Assembly: GCF_019049285.1 (NCBI RefSeq)
Contig: NZ_JAGMUL010000032.1
Span: 59,924 to 123,923, forward strand
Reading direction: 5' to 3'
Source: Streptomyces sp. AC550_RSS872
GTDB lineage: Bacteria; Actinomycetota; Actinomycetes; Streptomycetales; Streptomycetaceae
DNA: 64,000 nt
Below the pieces are notes generated by a model. It searched no databases. It worked only from the letters and a program-made list of their open reading frames with translations, and was not told where the DNA came from. A program made the position numbers and the translations under genes. How positions within the stretch are numbered: position 1 is the first letter of the stretch; each line of letters begins with the position of its first letter. Positions 40,449 through 53,032 of the stretch are shown one piece after another.

Positions 40449-43304
40449 ATGCGCTTTCGCGGGAAGTCGATCCGCCGGAAGATGGTGGCGCTGCTTCTCG
40501 TGCCGCTGGTGTCCCTGACCGCCATCTGGGGTTTCGCCACGGTACTCACAGGGCGAGGTGTGGCCCAGCTGTTCACGGTCTCGTCCCTCGTCGAGAAGAT
40601 CGGCTACTCCACCGAGGACGCCGTCCGCGTCCTACAGCAGGAACGCCGCCAGGCACTGGTCTATCTCGCCGATCGCCGGGCCTCGGACGCCCTGACCGCA
40701 CTGCGGGCCACCCGGAACGCCACCGACGCCGCCGTCGCCGAGATCCGCAAGAACGCCAAGGACCCTGACGTCCGCGACGGGTTGGACCAAGGAGACAGCG
40801 AGCGCCTGACCGCCGTCCTTGACGCCTTCGAGGGCATCAGCCCCCTGCGCCGCAGTGTCGAGGACGCAACGGTCACCCGCACCAAGGCCCTCGACCTCTA
40901 CAACCGGCTCGTAGACCCCTGTTACGCCCTGCTGGGCTCCCTCGACGGGATCGACAGCGTCGCGATGGACAAGCAGGCCCGCGCTCTTCTCAACGTCGCC
41001 CGAGCCCGTGAACTGCTCTCCCGCGAGGACGCGTTGCTCAGCTCCGCCCTCGTGGTCGGAAAGCTCTCGCGCGAGGAGATACAGGACGTCTCCGATCTCG
41101 TCGCCCAGCGCACGCTGATGTACGAGCTCAGCCTGATGGACCTGCCCTCGTCGGAACGTGAACGCTACGAGCGGTTCTGGCGGAACGCCTCCACGGCGCC
41201 ACTGCACGACGCCGAACAGGCCGTCATCGCCACCCAGCCCGGCAGGCCCAGCACCGTCGACGCCAAGACCTGGGACACCGCCGCCGCGGGCGTCCTCGAC
41301 GAGCTCAGCCAAATGAACGACGAGGCGGGCACGCGTTATCAGGACCGTGTCAGCCCCGTCGCGATGGGCGTCATCATCAAGGCGGCCGTCGCGGGCGTCC
41401 TCGGTCTGCTCGCCCTGCTGTTCTCGCTCGTCCTGTCCGTGCGCATCGGCCGCGCTCTGATTCGCGATCTGCGCCAGCTGCGCCTGGAGGCCCACGAGGC
41501 ATCCGGCGTACGGCTGCCCAGCGTGATGCGCCGCCTCTCCGCCGGAGAACAGGTCGACGTGGAGACCGAGGTACCGCGCCTGGAGTACGACAAGAACGAG
41601 ATCGGCGAGGTCGGCCAGGCCCTCAACACCCTCCAGCGAGCCGCCGTCGAGGCCGCTGTCAAGCAGGCCGAACTGCGCGCCGGCGTCTCCGAGGTCTTCG
41701 TCAACCTCGCCCGCCGCAGCCAGGTCCTCCTCCACAAGCAGCTCACGCTCCTCGACACCATGGAACGCCGGACCGAGGACACCGACGAACTCGCCGACCT
41801 GTTCCGCCTGGACCACCTGACCACCCGTATGCGCCGGCACGCCGAGGGCCTGGTGATCCTCTCCGGCGCCGCCCCCTCACGGCAGTGGCGCAAACCCGTG
41901 CAGCTCATGGACGTCGTGCGTGCCGCCGTGGCCGAGGTCGAGGACTACGAGCGCATCGAGGTCCGCCGTCTGCCGCGCGTCGCCGTCACCGGCCCGGCCG
42001 TCGCGGACATCACCCACCTCGTGGCCGAACTCCTGGAGAACGCCACGGTGTTCTCCCCGCCGCACACCGCCGTCCAGGTGCTGGGCGAGCGGGTCGCCAA
42101 CGGCTTCACCCTGGAGATCCACGACCGCGGCCTGGGCATGGCGGCCGACGTTCTCCTGGACGCCAACCTCCGGCTCGCCGAGACACCCGAATTCGAACTG
42201 TCCGACACCGACCGGCTCGGCCTGTTCGTGGTCAGCCGCCTCGCCCAGCGGCAGAACGTCCGGGTCTCGCTGCAGCCGTCGCCGTACGGCGGGACCACCG
42301 CCGTCGTCTTCATCCCCGACGCACTCCTCACGGACGACGTCCCCGACACCAACGGCATCGGATTCCGCCTCGACCGTCCCACGCCCTCCAAGGAGGCCGA
42401 GCTGGAGGAGGCGCGCCGGGCCGCCCTGTCCCATGTGCCCGCCCGTGTGCCCGGCCTGCCCGCCTCGCTCCTCGACGGCCCGGTCGAGCTGGAAGCCCCC
42501 GTCGATCTCGACGCCATCAGCGACTTCCCGGACGGGCTCGACGACGAGGAAACCGAGCGCGGCGGCCTCTTCCGCCCGCGTCGCACCCTCGCCGCCACGG
42601 AGGACGAGACGACAGGCCCCCTCGGCGAACAGCGCCCGGTCTCCGGCATCCATGGCGGACCGGGGCCTGCCGACCCGGACGACGAGGTGAGCGCCCCGGT
42701 CCCGCTGCCCCGCCGCAGCCGGACACCCAAGCTGGTCAGCTCGCACGGACGTCCGGTGACCGAGCAGCGCTCCCGGCGGGAGAAACCGGACCCGGAGCCT
42801 TCGCCGGGCCCGAGCCGTCCGGAGCCGAACGGCCTCGCTCCCTTGCCGACCCGCCGCCGCGGTACCGGACACCACGGCGAAGGAGCCGACGCGCCCGACC
42901 GGATCAGCGACCGCGGCGACGCCTCGCTCTCCACCGGGCACGGCCATGGTGAGCCGCCGGAACCCCCGGCTCTCCCGAGACGCACACGGCGTCCCGCCAT
43001 CGCGTCGAGCGGTCCCGACGACCCCGCCCCGAACCGGGCCGCAGCGCAACCGCAGACCGGCTCCGGCGTTGGACCGCTGCCCCGGCGCGTGCGACAGGCC
43101 AGCCTCGCTCCGCAGCTCAAGCAAGGCCCCGCACAGCGCGGCGAGGACCGTGCGGAGCTCGCCGAGCGGGACGCGGACGAGGTCCGCAGCCGTATGGCCT
43201 CCCTCCAACGCGGCTGGCAGCGCGGCCGCCAGGAGAACGCCGAGGGCGATGACGCCCACACCGGCACAGCACCACAACGAACGACTAAGGGGGACGGTCG
43301 ATGA
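40449..43304 (+). CDS. cvnA: Conservon sensor kinase CvnA with NIT domain
   Basis: A 951-residue membrane sensor. Helix 1 (MVALLLVPLVSLTAIWGFAT) is followed by a helical extracellular nitrate/nitrite-sensing (NIT) type domain (about residues 45-310: LQQERRQALVYLADRR, ARARELLSREDALLSSALV). Helix 2 (IIKAAVAGVLGLLALLFSLVLS) and a HAMP-like stretch come next. The kinase core has DHLTTRMRRHAEGLVILSGA and the GHKL N-box HLVAELLENATVFSPPHTA, with G-boxes DRGLGMAADVL and TDRLGLFVVSRLA. A long Pro/Arg/Asp-rich disordered tail of about 300 residues follows. CvnA proteins anchor the CvnB/C/D proteins at the membrane like a G-protein-coupled receptor analogue. The stop overlaps cvnB (ATGA). Confidence 0.93.
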   Translation: MRFRGKSIRRKMVALLLVPLVSLTAIWGFATVLTGRGVAQLFTVSSLVEKIGYSTEDAVRVLQQERRQALVYLADRRASDALTALRATRNATDAAVAEIRKNAKDPDVRDGLDQGDSERLTAVLDAFEGISPLRRSVEDATVTRTKALDLYNRLVDPCYALLGSLDGIDSVAMDKQARALLNVARARELLSREDALLSSALVVGKLSREEIQDVSDLVAQRTLMYELSLMDLPSSERERYERFWRNASTAPLHDAEQAVIATQPGRPSTVDAKTWDTAAAGVLDELSQMNDEAGTRYQDRVSPVAMGVIIKAAVAGVLGLLALLFSLVLSVRIGRALIRDLRQLRLEAHEASGVRLPSVMRRLSAGEQVDVETEVPRLEYDKNEIGEVGQALNTLQRAAVEAAVKQAELRAGVSEVFVNLARRSQVLLHKQLTLLDTMERRTEDTDELADLFRLDHLTTRMRRHAEGLVILSGAAPSRQWRKPVQLMDVVRAAVAEVEDYERIEVRRLPRVAVTGPAVADITHLVAELLENATVFSPPHTAVQVLGERVANGFTLEIHDRGLGMAADVLLDANLRLAETPEFELSDTDRLGLFVVSRLAQRQNVRVSLQPSPYGGTTAVVFIPDALLTDDVPDTNGIGFRLDRPTPSKEAELEEARRAALSHVPARVPGLPASLLDGPVELEAPVDLDAISDFPDGLDDEETERGGLFRPRRTLAATEDETTGPLGEQRPVSGIHGGPGPADPDDEVSAPVPLPRRSRTPKLVSSHGRPVTEQRSRREKPDPEPSPGPSRPEPNGLAPLPTRRRGTGHHGEGADAPDRISDRGDASLSTGHGHGEPPEPPALPRRTRRPAIASSGPDDPAPNRAAAQPQTGSGVGPLPRRVRQASLAPQLKQGPAQRGEDRAELAERDADEVRSRMASLQRGWQRGRQENAEGDDAHTGTAPQRTTKGDGR

Positions 43305-43738
43305 CCGCACCGAAGGCGACCGGCCACGCCGCGACCAACCAGTCCGGCGAGCTCAACTGGCTCCTCGACGATCTGGTGGACCGCGTCGCCAGCATTCGCA
43401 AGGCCCTCGTGCTCTCCGGCGACGGCCTGCCGACGGGTGTGTCCAAGGACCTGACCCGCGAGGACAGCGAGCACCTGGCCGCCGTCGCGTCCGGCTTCCA
43501 CAGCCTCGCCAAGGGCGTGGGCCGGCACTTCGAGGCGGGCAACGTCCGGCAGACCGTCGTCGAGCTCGACGACGCGTTCCTGTTCGTGACGGCCGCCGGC
43601 GACGGCAGCTGCCTCGCGGTGCTCTCGGACGCCGACTCCGACGTCGGTCTGGTCGCCTACGAGATGACGCTGCTCGTCAAGCGTGTCGGGGTACACCTGG
43701 GCACCGCTCCGCGCACCGATCTGCCCGCGGGCGGGTAG
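43301..43738 (+). CDS. cvnB: Conservon roadblock/LC7 protein CvnB
   Basis: A 145-residue Roadblock/LC7-domain protein: SGELNWLLDDLVDRVASIRK, ALVLSGDGLPTGVSKDLTRE, GNVRQTVVELDDAFLFVTAA, SDVGLVAYEMTLLVKRVGVH. Such proteins regulate the partner GTPase CvnD, like MglB with MglA. It is coupled to cvnA by a four-base overlap and followed by cvnC after nine bases. Length and motifs are normal. Confidence 0.95.
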   Translation: MTAPKATGHAATNQSGELNWLLDDLVDRVASIRKALVLSGDGLPTGVSKDLTREDSEHLAAVASGFHSLAKGVGRHFEAGNVRQTVVELDDAFLFVTAAGDGSCLAVLSDADSDVGLVAYEMTLLVKRVGVHLGTAPRTDLPAGG

Positions 43739-43747
43739 TGGGATGGC

Positions 43748-44143
43748 ATGAGCGCTGAGGGTCAGGGAAGAAGCCACTGGTTCGACGACGAGGCCGGACC
43801 AGTCGTTCGTCCGTACGCCATGACGCGGGGCCGCACCACCAGTGCGGCCCAGCACCGCCTCGACCTGATCGCGGTGGTCGTCGCGGAACCGCACGCGGAC
43901 GACCCGGAAGCGGACTCGACGCTGTCCCCGGAACACGTGGACATCGTCGGACTGTGCCGTCACGCCCCGCAGTCCGTCGCCGAACTCTCCGCCGAGCTCG
44001 ATCTCCCCATCGGAGTCGTACGGGTTCTCATCGGGGATCTCGTGGACGCGGAATTCGTCCATGTGAACCGGCCAGTACCGCCTGCGGAGCTGGTGGACGA
44101 GAGTATTCTGCGCGACGTGATCAACGGCCTGCGGGCGCTGTGA
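43748..44143 (+). CDS. cvnC: Conservon DUF742 protein CvnC
   Basis: A 131-residue DUF742 protein with VRPYAMTRGRTTSAAQHRLD, the winged-helix-like VDIVGLCRHAPQSVAELSAEL and DLPIGVVRVLIGDLVDAEFV, and the standard end LRDVINGLRAL. CvnC is normally followed directly by, or overlaps, the cvnD GTPase. Here the next gene 24 bases on is a 3.6-kb 5-oxoprolinase-type gene, and cvnD comes only after it. Confidence 0.95.
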   Translation: MSAEGQGRSHWFDDEAGPVVRPYAMTRGRTTSAAQHRLDLIAVVVAEPHADDPEADSTLSPEHVDIVGLCRHAPQSVAELSAELDLPIGVVRVLIGDLVDAEFVHVNRPVPPAELVDESILRDVINGLRAL

Positions 44144-44167
44144 GCGGCGCGGAAGCGGGGTAGTGAC

Positions 44168-47798
<3,631 letters not shown>

Positions 47799-47818
<20 letters not shown>

Positions 47819-48404
47819 GCGCGGGAAGCCTCCGGTCGAGCCCGTCACGCTCAAGATCCTGGTGGCCGGCGGCTTCGGTGTGGGCAAGACCACCCTCGTC
47901 GGCGCGGTCAGCGAGATCAGGCCGCTGCGTACCGAGGAACTGCTCACCGAGGCCGGCCGCCCGGTCGACGACACGAGCGGTGTCGAGGGCAAGCGCACCA
48001 CCACCGTTGCCATGGACTTCGGCCGCATCACCCTGCGCGAGGACCTGGTGCTGTACCTCTTCGGCACGCCAGGCCAGGAGCGGTTCTGGTTCATGTGGGA
48101 CGAGCTGTCCGAAGGCGCGCTCGGGGCCGTCGTGCTCGCCGACACCCGCCGCCTCGAGGACTGCTTCGCGGCCGTCGACTACTTCGAGCGGCGCTCCATA
48201 CCCTTCCTCGTCGGCGTCAACTGCTTCGAGGGGGCGGACCGTTACCCGGCGGAGGACATCCGGCAGGCCCTGGACCTCGACAGCGACGTACCGCTGCTGC
48301 TGTGCGACGCCCGCGACAGGGAGTCCGTGAAGGAGATCCTCATCGGTGTCGTCCAGCACGCGATGGCCTTCCAGGCGGACCGCCGCGAGACCGTGGCCAC
48401 CTGA
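47799..48404 (+). CDS. cvnD: Conservon GTPase CvnD
   Basis: A 201-residue small GTPase. G1 is ILVAGGFGVGKTTLVGAVSE. The switch region has EGKRTTTVAMDFGRITL, and G3 is LYLFGTPGQERFWFMWDEL. The G4 region is FLVGVNCFEGADRY, where the usual NKxD is NCFE, as commonly seen in CvnD/MglA-like proteins. AGGAGAAG precedes the ATG at 47799, which lies inside the end of the oxoprolinase gene. It works with CvnB at the CvnA kinase. Its separation from cvnC by a metabolic gene is unusual. Confidence 0.95.
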
Positions 48405-48418
48405 CGCCGGGAGACTGG

Positions 48419-48456
48419 CACGGCCCGTACCCCCGCCGACCGGGGTACGAGCCGTG
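48419..48456. terminator. Bidirectional hairpin between cvnD and glpK
   Basis: Arms CACGGCCCGTACCCC (48419-48433) and GGGGTACGAGCCGTG (48442-48456) pair over 15 bases with one mismatch and an 8-base loop. They lie between the convergent stops of cvnD (48404) and glpK (48533). Confidence 0.7.
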
Positions 48457-48532
48457 GTTCATGGGCACACGCGCGTGGCTCTCACGCGGGACGCACGCAC
48501 GCGTGGACCGTTCTTCGGCTTCAGCCGTCCCG

Positions 48533-50046
48533 TCAGCTCTCGCCGTCCTCCTGCCAGCCGAAGCTCTTCTCCACCGCCTTGCGCCAGTTGTGGTACTCGC
48601 GGTCCCGTACATCGGCGGTCATGGCGGGCGTCCACTCCGCGTCCTTCGCCCAGTGCGCCTTGAGCTCGTCCAGGTCGTTCCACACCCCGGTGGCCAGCCC
48701 TGCCGCGTACGCGGCACCCAGGCAGGTCGTCTCGGAGACCTTGGGCCGGATCACCGGCACGTCGAGCACATCCGCCTGGTGCTGCATGAGCAGGTTGTTC
48801 TTCGTCATGCCGCCGTCGACCTTCAGGGTCGTGATCTGCACACCGGAGTCCTGGTACATGGCGTCCACGACCTCGCGCGTCTGCCAGCTCGTCGCCTCCA
48901 GGACCGCGCGGGCGAGGTGCGCCTTGGTGACGTACCGCGTCAGTCCCGTGATCACCCCGCGCGCGTCGGAGCGCCAGTACGGTGCGAACAGGCCGGAGAA
49001 GGCGGGCACGATGTACGCGCCGCCGTTGTCCTCGACGCTCGCCGCCAGGGACTCGATCTCGTCGGCGGTGCGGATGATGCCGAGCTGGTCGCGGAACCAC
49101 TGGACCAGCGCACCCGTTATGGCTATGGACCCCTCCAGGCAGTACACCGGCGCCTCACTGCCGATCTTGTAGCCCATGGTCGTCAGCAGGCCGCTCTTCG
49201 ACGGCACCGGCCGGTTACCGGTGTTGAGCAGCAGGAAGCTGCCCGTGCCGTACGTGTTCTTCGCCGTGCCCACGTCGCGTAGCAGGCCTGCCCGAACACG
49301 GCGGCCTGCTGGTCGCCCAGGGCCGAGGCGACCGGCACCCCGGCCAGCTGCCCGACGGCGGTCCCGTACACCTCGGCGGAGGACTTGATCTCCGGAAGCA
49401 CGGCCTCCGGCACGCTCATGGCGGAGAGGATCGAGGAGTCCCACTGGAGGGTCTCCAGATTCATCAGCATGGTGCGTCCGGCGTTCGTCACGTCGGTGAC
49501 GTGGTGTCCGCCGTCCGTGCCGCCGGTGAGGTTCCAGATCAGCCAGGAGTCGATGGTGCCGAAGGCGATCTCGCCGCGCTCGGCACGGGCCCTGAGACCG
49601 GGCACGTTGTCCAGCAGCCAGGCCGCCTTGGGGCCGGAGAAGTAGCTCGCCAACGGCAGGCCGGTCTGCTCGCGGAAACGGTCCTGCCCGTGCGAGCCGC
49701 CGAGCTGGTTGCACAACGCCGCCGTACGGGTGTCCTGCCACACGATCGCGTTGTGCACCGGCTTGCCGGTGGCACGGTCCCAAAGAACCGTCGTCTCACG
49801 CTGGTTGGTGATGCCGAGCGCGCTGAGTTGGTCGGCACGCAGCCCGGCCTTGGCGATCGCACCGGCGACCACGGCCTGCACCTTGGACCAGATCTCGGTG
49901 GCGTCGTGTTCCACCCAGCCGGGCTTGGGGAAGATCTGGCGGTGCTCGCGCTGGTCGACGGCCACGATGGCGCCGTCCTGGTTGAAGATGATGCAGCGGC
50001 TCGAGGTCGTGCCCTGGTCGATGGCGGCGACGAACTTGTCCGTCAT
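48533..50046 (-). pseudogene. glpK: Glycerol kinase gene with a 2-base frameshift
   Basis: Two frames together encode an intact FGGY glycerol kinase. The N-terminal part (50046 to about 49279) has FVAAIDQGTTSSRCIIFNQD, WVEHDATEIW and ALGITNQRETTVLWD, and ends GDQQAAVFGQACY. The C-terminal part continues in another frame with VGTAKNTYGTGSFLLLNTG, YCLEGSIAITGALVQWFRDQ and LKVDGGMTKNNLLMQHQADV. The expected CYDVGTAKN is restored by removing two bases at 49277-49278. The total then becomes 1512 bases (503 codons plus stop), the normal length. It is either a real frameshift in a paralogous copy or a sequencing error. It pairs with glpF 21 bases upstream. Confidence 0.85.
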
Positions 50047-50067
50047 GGCGTCCCCTTCGTCGGTTCT

Positions 50068-50793
50068 TCAGAAGGCTGCGTTGAAGATGAGCCCGGACAG
50101 CGCCCCGCCGATCAGCGGTCCCACTACCGGAATCCACGAGTAACCCCAGTCCGAGGTGCCCTTGTTGGGAATCGGGAGCAGGGCGTGGACGATGCGGGGG
50201 CCCAGGTCACGGGCCGGGTTGATCGCGTATCCCGTGGGACCGCCGAGCGACAGACCGATGCCGACGACCAAGAACGAGACGATCAGAATCGCGGTGCCGG
50301 ACACACCGAGTCCCTTGGTCAGCCCGAAGGCGAGGATCGGCAGCACCAGCGCTATCGTCGCGATGATCTCGGTGATGAGGTTCGCCACGGTGTTGCGGAT
50401 CGCGGGCGCGGTGGAGAAGATCCCCAGGGTCGGCTGAGCGATGTCCTCGTCGGCGTTGGCCTGGAACTGCGCGTAGTAGACCAGCCAGCAAAGCACCGCA
50501 CCGAGGATCGCGCCGACCATCTGGCCGGCGATGTAGACGGGGACCTTGTCCCATTCCCCGGTGTCGATGGCGATCCCGAGCGTCACGGCCGGGTTGAGCT
50601 GCCCGCCGGACAGCGGTGCGGCGGTGTACGCGCCGGCCATCACGCCGAAACCCCAGCCGAAGGCGATGACGACCCAGCCCGCGTCCTTGGCCTTGGAGTA
50701 GTTGAGTACGACGGCGGCGACCACGCCGGCCCCGAAGAGGATCAGGATCGCGGTCCCGATGACCTCACCGAGAAATATGTCTCCATTGCTCAT
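50068..50793 (-). CDS. glpF: Glycerol uptake facilitator (aquaglyceroporin)
   Basis: A 241-residue MIP-family channel for passive glycerol entry. It has six helices and the two NPA half-helices: LSGGQLNPAVTLGIAID and GYAINPARDLGPR. The Asp after the second NPA(R) is typical of glycerol facilitators. TAGGAG precedes the ATG. It forms an operon with the frameshifted glpK. Neither glycerol-3-phosphate dehydrogenase nor a GylR-type regulator is adjacent, so this looks like a secondary copy of the gyl locus. Confidence 0.95.
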   Translation of the reverse strand: MSNGDIFLGEVIGTAILILFGAGVVAAVVLNYSKAKDAGWVVIAFGWGFGVMAGAYTAAPLSGGQLNPAVTLGIAIDTGEWDKVPVYIAGQMVGAILGAVLCWLVYYAQFQANADEDIAQPTLGIFSTAPAIRNTVANLITEIIATIALVLPILAFGLTKGLGVSGTAILIVSFLVVGIGLSLGGPTGYAINPARDLGPRIVHALLPIPNKGTSDWGYSWIPVVGPLIGGALSGLIFNAAF

Positions 50794-51272
50794 GGCGGCT
50801 CCTAGGCCTGACCGGGACCATCGGCCCGGTTCTCCTGCGGGGTGCGTTTCCCATGGCGACTTCAGCCGAAGGCAGGGATGGTCCCGCGCCCCGCCCGGCG
50901 TCCGTGACGAGCGTGCCGTAGCAGCCGAATCACCCGTGGGGGAGTGGGCCTTGGTCCAGGCGGAACCGCACGGCGCAGTGCGTGGATACGCCGAGAATGT
51001 ACGGCGATGTCGGCTGACACCGGGAAGTGTTCACCGGCGTCCAGAGGGCGTCAAGGTCGCCGACGCCAACGGTTGAGGGCGTGCCGACGGGGCACGGACC
51101 CACGCCGACCGTGCTCCTGGCGCGCCCGCTGGTGGGTGGGATGGGCACCGAGGCCCTGCTGGGGCCGGCAGGCAGGCCAGTTCCTGCTGGACCCGGCAGA
51201 GGCCGATGGTCATGACTGTGCTGAGGCCCGCGGTCACCTTTCAGCCACCGCCGGCCACGTGGAGAAAGCGTC
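50794..51272. other. 479-bp gap upstream of glpF, no gene seen
   Basis: Only the glpF ribosome site and presumably its promoter can be placed here. Frames in this stretch have no recognisable protein pattern, and no gylR-like gene is present. No strong inverted repeat was found by eye. Confidence 0.4.
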
Positions 51273-52952
51273 TCACCCCCTGCCGGGCTCCGCCACCGCG
51301 CACTCAGCCTGGGGCGGGGCGGCCTCCACCCCGCGCAGGATCTCCAGCCCGGGCAGCCCCGCGCGGCCCAGCACCCAGCTCGCCCCGCTCAGTGACTTCG
51401 CGGCCTTCTTCAGCGGAGCCAGACAGGAAGCCGCCTGCCGGTGGTCCGTCACGCTGCCGGGTTCGCACAGGACGGTGGCCAGCGACAATGTGACGGGATG
51501 TCCAGCTGCCGACCAAGGTGTGTCGAGGACCGAGGCGGCCAGCGGGTTCAACCCCTCCGGATCCGCCAGTACCAGGAAGTCGTCCCCGCCGATGTGACCC
51601 ACGCGGGTACTGTCCGACGCCGCGTGTTGCAGCGCTCGTCCCACTGACCGGATGAGTTCGTCGCCAGCCGCGAAACCGGCTCCGTCGTTGACCTGTTTGA
51701 AGTGGTCGACATCCAGCCAACTCAGCGCGAACGTCCGCCCGTCCGCGATCCGCCGGTCCACCTCGCCGGTGATCGCGTCCGAGCCCGGCAGCCGCGTCAG
51801 CGGGTTGAGTCCGGCCGCCTCCTCGACCCGGGTCTCAGCCAGGGCCCGCACGAGGTCCGCGAGCCGTACGACGCCCACACACCGGCCGTACCGGTCGACC
51901 ACGGCCACATCGTCCGAGGTGCGGTCCCTGCCGCCGTCCGCGACGACGTCCAGCACCTCCCACGCCGTGGCGTCGTCGCCTACCGTGCGCGGCTGATCCC
52001 CCAGCTTGGCCGCGGGCCGGTCCGCATAGAGGGCATGGCCGTAGCGACCCGACATCGACAGCAGGAAGCGGGAACGATGCACCGATCGCACCGGAACACC
52101 GCTGCGGTCCACCAGCAGGACGCCGGACACGTCCGGCGACCCGGTCAGCAGCGCCCGAACCTGGCCGGCGGACGCGGTGGCGGGCAGCAGTGCGGCCGGC
52201 CGCACGAACTCCCGCACCGACGGTCCCGATCGCGGCGTCGCCGCCAGTCCGGGGGAGCGCGGTGGAACGTAAACCTCCGCCGCGGGCAGCCGAGCCGGCG
52301 GGGCGAAGAGGTCACCCTGTGCCAGCTGCGCACCGGCCGACCGCGCGGACGCGCACTGCAGTTCCGTCTCCACGCCCTCGACGCACAGGAGCGCGCCCAA
52401 CTGCTCGCACAGCGTCCGCATCGCCCGCGCCCCCGCCGGTCGCGTCAGCATGGACGCGTCGAGCTTCACGAGGTCCGGCGCCATCTCTGTGAGCAACCGC
52501 AGCGGGACGTCTCCGTCTCCGACGCCGTCCGCACAGATCCGGAAACCCTGACCGCGGAGGGCGCCGATCGCTTCCAGCAGCGCCTGCTGGGGCACGTGCG
52601 TGTACGGCGGCCCGATGTCGATCGTCACCTCCCACGGCAACCGACCCGCCACGCGCACGGCCTCGCGCAGCGGGGTGAGCCCGCCCAGGTCGGCGAGAGT
52701 GCCGGCGAACACGTTGACGTACATGGGCAGCAACGTCTCCTTGCGAGCTGCCGCACGAAACGCCAACACGGCCAGCCGACCGTCGAGTTCGGGGTCACGG
52801 CGGGCTTCGGCCAGGACGTCGCCGGTCTCCGGGCGGGCGAGTATCTCCAGCCCCGCGACTCCCCCGGTCGTCAGATTGACCACCGGTTGGAAAGCGAAGC
52901 GGAGAGTATCCGTCCAGGAGTCCACGGGAGCATGATTGCGCCGACCACGCAC
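51273..52952 (-). CDS. Degenerate EAL-CBS-GGDEF domain protein
   Basis: A 559-residue soluble protein from a GTG start. Residues about 12-230 are an EAL (c-di-GMP phosphodiesterase) fold: LRFAFQPVVNLTTGGVAGLE, Asn80, Lys163 (DLVKLD) and Glu192 (VEGVETE). The EAL motif reads EIL, the usual LEITE strand reads VTIDIGP, and the DDFG loop reads ADGVGDG, so key metal ligands are lost. A CBS-type pair follows (about 250-390, VRALLTGSPDVSGVLLVDR and DDVAVVDRYGRCVGVVRLAD). The C-terminal GGDEF domain has LTRLPGSDAI, FALSWLDVDHFKQVNDGAGF and GHIGGDDFLVL, where GGDDF replaces GG[DE]EF. It is probably a c-di-GMP-binding sensor or a weak diguanylate cyclase rather than a phosphodiesterase. Confidence 0.85.
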   Translation of the reverse strand: MRGRRNHAPVDSWTDTLRFAFQPVVNLTTGGVAGLEILARPETGDVLAEARRDPELDGRLAVLAFRAAARKETLLPMYVNVFAGTLADLGGLTPLREAVRVAGRLPWEVTIDIGPPYTHVPQQALLEAIGALRGQGFRICADGVGDGDVPLRLLTEMAPDLVKLDASMLTRPAGARAMRTLCEQLGALLCVEGVETELQCASARSAGAQLAQGDLFAPPARLPAAEVYVPPRSPGLAATPRSGPSVREFVRPAALLPATASAGQVRALLTGSPDVSGVLLVDRSGVPVRSVHRSRFLLSMSGRYGHALYADRPAAKLGDQPRTVGDDATAWEVLDVVADGGRDRTSDDVAVVDRYGRCVGVVRLADLVRALAETRVEEAAGLNPLTRLPGSDAITGEVDRRIADGRTFALSWLDVDHFKQVNDGAGFAAGDELIRSVGRALQHAASDSTRVGHIGGDDFLVLADPEGLNPLAASVLDTPWSAAGHPVTLSLATVLCEPGSVTDHRQAASCLAPLKKAAKSLSGASWVLGRAGLPGLEILRGVEAAPPQAECAVAEPGRG

Positions 52953-53032
52953 CCCCGAGTCCAGTTCATGAGACGTTCACACAGGATTCCGGGTTGCTTA
53001 CGCTGCGTAGATATATGCCTGGTCGTCAGGTC

